From positions 1 to 8,593 of the forward strand of contig CATOJU010000033.1 in the NCBI GenBank assembly GCA_951800555.1: DNA of 8,593 bases, written 5' to 3'. The notes under the pieces are model-generated. The model worked only from the letters and a program-made list of their open reading frames with translations. It was not told the DNA's origin and ran no database searches. A program made the translations under genes and the position numbers. How positions within the stretch are numbered: the stretch's first letter is position 1; the number at the start of each line of letters is the position of its first letter. The stretch is from an uncultured Rickettsiales bacterium. GTDB lineage: Bacteria; Pseudomonadota; Alphaproteobacteria; Rickettsiales; UBA1997. Positions 6,189 through 8,593 of this stretch are shown piece after piece.

Positions 6189-6219
6189 CTTGAAAAGTTT
6201 AAAAGCGTACCTATATAAT
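6189..6219 (+). promoter_or_regulatory. RpoH heat-shock promoter overlapping a sigma-70 promoter, upstream of dnaK
   Basis: CTTG (6189-6192) followed after exactly 17 bases by CCTATAT (6210-6216) fits the alphaproteobacterial sigma-32 pattern CTTG-N17/18-CYTATNT. Shifted by a base or so, TTGAAA (6190-6195) and the perfect TATAAT (6214-6219), 18 bases apart, form a near-consensus sigma-70 promoter. The start would lie near 6225, about 35 bases before the dnaK ATG. Both housekeeping and heat-induced expression are expected. Confidence 0.72.
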
Positions 6220-6247
6220 AAATTATAAAATATTAATTAACAATTTA

Positions 6248-6253
6248 AGAAGG
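6248..6253 (+). promoter_or_regulatory. Strong ribosome binding site of dnaK
   Basis: AGAAGG ends 7 bases before the ATG at 6261. It is the clearest Shine-Dalgarno sequence of the plus-strand genes here, in keeping with high DnaK synthesis. Confidence 0.7.
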
Positions 6254-6260
6254 TAGAAAG

Positions 6261-8156
6261 ATGAGTAAAATTATAGGTATTGACTTAGGAACTACAAATT
6301 CCTGTGTCGCAGTTATGGAAGGTAGTAATACTAAAGTTATCGAAAATGCAGAAGGTATACGAACGACTCCTTCAATAGTAGCTTTTACAAAAGAAGGCGA
6401 TAAAATTGTTGGTGAACCTGCAAAGCGTCAAGCTGTTACTAATGCAGAAAATACTATTTATTCTGTAAAAAGATTAATAGGAAGACGATTTGACGAAAAA
6501 GTCGTTCAAGATGATATGAATAAAACTCCTTACAAAATTGCAAAGGCTGGTAATGGAGATGCTTGGGTTGAAGCTAGAGGTGAAAAATATTCCCCATCTC
6601 AAATTAGTGCTTTTATTTTACAAAAAATGAAAGAAACAGCAGAATCTTATCTTGGTGAAAAAGTAACAGAAGCTGTTATTACAGTTCCTGCGTATTTTAA
6701 TGATTCACAAAGACAAGCAACAAAGGATGCGGGAAAAATTGCTGGTTTAGATGTAAAAAGAATTATAAATGAACCAACAGCAGCTGCTTTAGCTTATGGC
6801 CTTGATAAAGATGGAAATAAAACTATTGTTGTTTATGATTTAGGTGGTGGTACTTTTGATGTGTCAATTTTAGAAATTGGTGATGGTGTTTTTGAAGTAA
6901 AAGCCACAAATGGTGATACTTTTTTGGGTGGTGAAGATTTTGATGCAAGAATTCAACAATTTTTAATTGATAGTTTTAAAGCTTCGAATGGTATTGATTT
7001 GTCAAATGATAGTTTAGCACTTCAAAGATTAAAAGAGGCGGCAGAAAATGCTAAAAAAGAATTATCAAGTACAACTGAAACTGAAATTAATTTACCATAT
7101 ATAACAGCAGATGCAACTGGCCCAAAACACTTAAATGTGAAACTTTCAAGGGCAAAATTAGAACAACTAACAGATGATTTAATAAAAAGAACAATAGAAC
7201 CTTGCAAGAAAGCATTAGCCGATGCTGGTTTAAAAACTTCCGATATAAATGAAGTAGTATTAGTTGGTGGTATGACAAGAATGCCAAAAGTTCAAGAAAC
7301 TGTTAAAAATTTCTTTGGTAAAGATCCACATAAAGGTGTAAATCCTGATGAAGTAGTAGCAGTTGGTGCAGCAATTCAAGGTGGTGTTTTAAAAGGAGAT
7401 GTAAATGATGTATTATTACTTGATGTAACTCCACTTTCTTTAGGTATTGAAACTATGGGCGGTGTGTTTACAAGATTAATTGATAGGAATACAACAATTC
7501 CTACGAAAAAAAGTCAAGTATTTTCAACGGCAGAAAATAATCAACCAGCTGTAACTATTAAAGTTTATCAAGGTGAAAGGGATATAGCTGCCTACAATAA
7601 ATTACTTGGAGAATTTACTTTAGATGGTATTCCACCTGCACCTAGAGGTATGCCACAAATAGAAGTTACTTTTGATATTGATGCTAATGGTGTTGTAAAT
7701 GTTTCTGCTATTGATAAAGGTACAAATAAAAAGCAAAATATTACAATACAATCTTCTGGTGGTTTGACAGATGCAGAAATTGAAAAAATGATGAAAGATG
7801 CTGAAGCTAATGCTGCTAGTGATAAAGCTAAAAAAGAATTAGCTGATGCAAGAAATCATGCCGATACATTAATTTATTCAGTTGAAAAATCTTTAACAGA
7901 TTATGGAGATAAATTAACTGAAGATGAAAAAAATGCTATAACTGCAGAAGTAGAAGCAACTAAAAAAGCTGCTGAAGGTGAAGATGTAGAATCTATTAAA
8001 AATGCAATAGAAAAATTAACTAATGCTTCAATGAAACTTGGTGAAAAAATTTATCAAGCTCAACAACAGGCTAGCAATGCTGACAATAATGATTCTAATG
8101 CTGGAACTACAAATGATGATGGTTCAATAAATGGTGAATTTGAAGAAAAAAAATAG
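6261..8156 (+). CDS. dnaK: Molecular chaperone DnaK (Hsp70)
   Basis: A complete 631-residue Hsp70 chaperone, close to the 638 of E. coli. It binds exposed hydrophobic segments of proteins in an ATP-driven cycle with DnaJ and GrpE in the cytoplasm. The nucleotide-binding domain has the phosphate-1 motif GIDLGTTNSCVAV (6-18), catalytic Lys70 in YSVKRLIGRRF, EPTAAALAYG (171-180) and DLGGGTFD (193-200) with Thr198. The interdomain linker VLLLD is at 384-388, followed by the beta substrate-binding domain and, from about 500, the helical lid. The tail (about 605-631) is rich in Asn, Asp and Gly and ends GEFEEKK, a variant of the acidic EFEEV ending of proteobacterial DnaK. TNGDTFLGGEDFD and GMPQIEVTFDIDANG look alphaproteobacterial. 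It has its own heat-shock promoter and terminator. No dnaJ follows within the window, although the two genes are adjacent in many relatives. Codon use is A/T-biased like its neighbours. Confidence 0.99.
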   Translation: MSKIIGIDLGTTNSCVAVMEGSNTKVIENAEGIRTTPSIVAFTKEGDKIVGEPAKRQAVTNAENTIYSVKRLIGRRFDEKVVQDDMNKTPYKIAKAGNGDAWVEARGEKYSPSQISAFILQKMKETAESYLGEKVTEAVITVPAYFNDSQRQATKDAGKIAGLDVKRIINEPTAAALAYGLDKDGNKTIVVYDLGGGTFDVSILEIGDGVFEVKATNGDTFLGGEDFDARIQQFLIDSFKASNGIDLSNDSLALQRLKEAAENAKKELSSTTETEINLPYITADATGPKHLNVKLSRAKLEQLTDDLIKRTIEPCKKALADAGLKTSDINEVVLVGGMTRMPKVQETVKNFFGKDPHKGVNPDEVVAVGAAIQGGVLKGDVNDVLLLDVTPLSLGIETMGGVFTRLIDRNTTIPTKKSQVFSTAENNQPAVTIKVYQGERDIAAYNKLLGEFTLDGIPPAPRGMPQIEVTFDIDANGVVNVSAIDKGTNKKQNITIQSSGGLTDAEIEKMMKDAEANAASDKAKKELADARNHADTLIYSVEKSLTDYGDKLTEDEKNAITAEVEATKKAAEGEDVESIKNAIEKLTNASMKLGEKIYQAQQQASNADNNDSNAGTTNDDGSINGEFEEKK

Positions 8157-8179
8157 TCAATAATTTTTATATATAAATG

Positions 8180-8216
8180 TATGTGGGAATTTTATCTAAT
8201 TCTCACATATTTTTTG
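8180..8216 (+). terminator. Intrinsic terminator of dnaK
   Basis: TATGTGGGAATT (8180-8191) pairs with AATTCTCACATA (8198-8209) over 12 positions, with one G-T wobble, around a six-base loop. A run of six T follows at 8210-8215. It begins 24 bases after the dnaK stop and implies a monocistronic dnaK transcript. Confidence 0.82.
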
Positions 8217-8227
8217 TTGATTTTTTT

Positions 8228-8424
8228 AGGATAAAAATAATTTATTCCAAGAATACCCCGTATAATCTGTATAGTAGTTGTTTATACAAAAAAATGGTGA
8301 ATTTTTAATTTTGTATAGATGTTTAAGGTGTGTTTTTGAAAGAAGAAATAAAGTTACTGAAAAAGATGATATCAATGAGTTGTTTAAATTGGCAAGAAAT
8401 ATTGCGAATGGTTTTAATAACTAA
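8228..8424 (+). pseudogene. Frameshifted remnant of an RNHCP-family zinc-ribbon protein
   Basis: Two reading frames together resemble the second half of the RNHCP family as I recall it (CxYSKHVD...PGDRxSxCGGLMxP...KxGxxxLxxRCxxCG). In the frame through 8243-8281 the translation reads YSKNTPYNLYSSC. In another frame, 8278-8424, it reads FIQKNGEFLILYRCLRCVFE and then RRNKVTEKDDINELFKLARN to a TAA stop. The second frame keeps the CxxC pair expected of a zinc ribbon and the RRNKV...DD ending. The N-terminal half with the RNHCP motif, and the GGLM segment between the two pieces, are not recognisable. The gene is therefore broken by at least one frameshift plus deletions. The remnant lies just after the dnaK terminator. 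The match is by memory of the family, not by a search. An intact 48-codon gene from TTG at 8278 is a less likely reading. Confidence 0.45.
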
Positions 8425-8431
8425 TTTAGTT

Positions 8432-8467
8432 ATATAGCCTATTTGTTATGAAATAAATAGGCTATAT
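8432..8467. terminator. Strong hairpin after the pseudogene
   Basis: ATATAGCCTATTT (8432-8444) pairs perfectly over 13 bases with AAATAGGCTATAT (8455-8467) around a 10-base loop. It begins 7 bases after the pseudogene stop, which fits a former terminator. The following T run is short, so it may now be a weak or bidirectional terminator. Confidence 0.5.
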
Positions 8468-8483
8468 TTATGTATCCCGAAAT

Positions 8484-8502
8484 CCCCCAGATAGTCTGGG
8501 GG
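8484..8502. repeat. G+C-rich palindromic element
   Basis: CCCCCAGA-TAG-TCTGGGGG forms an 8-bp stem with five consecutive G-C pairs and a three-base loop. It sits in a patch (about 8475-8525) much richer in G and C than anything around it. No second copy occurs in the window. It could be one copy of a dispersed palindromic repeat or an RNA structural element. Confidence 0.45.
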
Positions 8503-8554
8503 TTCCATAGAGCCTTTTGGCGATGAATCATTTAAAATTAAATTCTCGTTTTAT

Positions 8555-8592
8555 ATAACATAATTGAGTTTGATAAAACTCAATTATGTTAT
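8555..8592. repeat. 17-bp perfect inverted repeat at the window edge
   Basis: ATAACATAATTGAGTTT (8555-8571) is the exact reverse complement of 8576-8592, with a four-base GATA loop. It most likely terminates transcription from a gene beyond the right edge or from this side. The missing downstream context prevents a decision. Confidence 0.5.
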
Positions 8593-8593
8593 T

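Noticed and set aside
7022..7287. Two overlapping minus-strand open frames inside dnaK
   Set aside because: They lie opposite the highly conserved dnaK coding sequence, have no ribosome site and resemble no protein I know.
8278..8424. Intact 48-codon small gene starting at TTG 8278
   Set aside because: No ribosome site precedes it. Its sequence looks like only the C-terminal part of a larger zinc-ribbon family, and the upstream part continues in another frame, so a pseudogene fits better.

Overview
The window is very A+T-rich DNA with compact bacterial genes. It most likely comes from a host-associated or genome-reduced alphaproteobacterium. Three things point that way. The DnaK has alphaproteobacterial or mitochondrial-type sequence. 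The dnaK promoter fits the alphaproteobacterial heat-shock pattern CTTG-N17-CYTATNT. There is also an OmpA-family lipoprotein whose N-terminal helical domain with a FxCW...C cysteine pair looks typical of alphaproteobacteria. I cannot name a genus from this sequence alone.

Left part (1-2011): a minus-strand gene runs off the left edge. Its visible 559 residues encode N-terminal Sel1-like repeats followed by a eukaryotic-type Ser/Thr protein kinase domain. This is the most unusual gene in the window. A 332-base, almost pure A/T divergent intergenic region separates it from the rightward genes and holds plausible promoters for both directions.

Middle part (2012-6160), all on the plus strand: a membrane-anchored DsbA/ScsC-like thiol oxidoreductase is followed after 15 bases by an OmpA-like lipoprotein, probably as an operon for envelope biogenesis. 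Next come the nuclease-fold protein SfsA, a YdeI/OmdA-family protein and a small phospholipase/carboxylesterase-type alpha/beta hydrolase. The gap between sfsA and the YdeI gene (4509-4829) contains four successive hairpins within about 140 bases. At least two of them look like intrinsic terminators, and together they could be a structured RNA.

Right part (6161-8593): dnaK has a well-formed RpoH promoter overlapping a sigma-70-like promoter, a strong Shine-Dalgarno sequence and a clear intrinsic terminator. No dnaJ follows it within the window. Instead there is a decayed, frameshifted remnant resembling an RNHCP-family zinc-ribbon protein, followed by three strong inverted repeats. One of these is strikingly G+C-rich against the A/T background. 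No tRNA, rRNA, CRISPR array or insertion sequence was seen.
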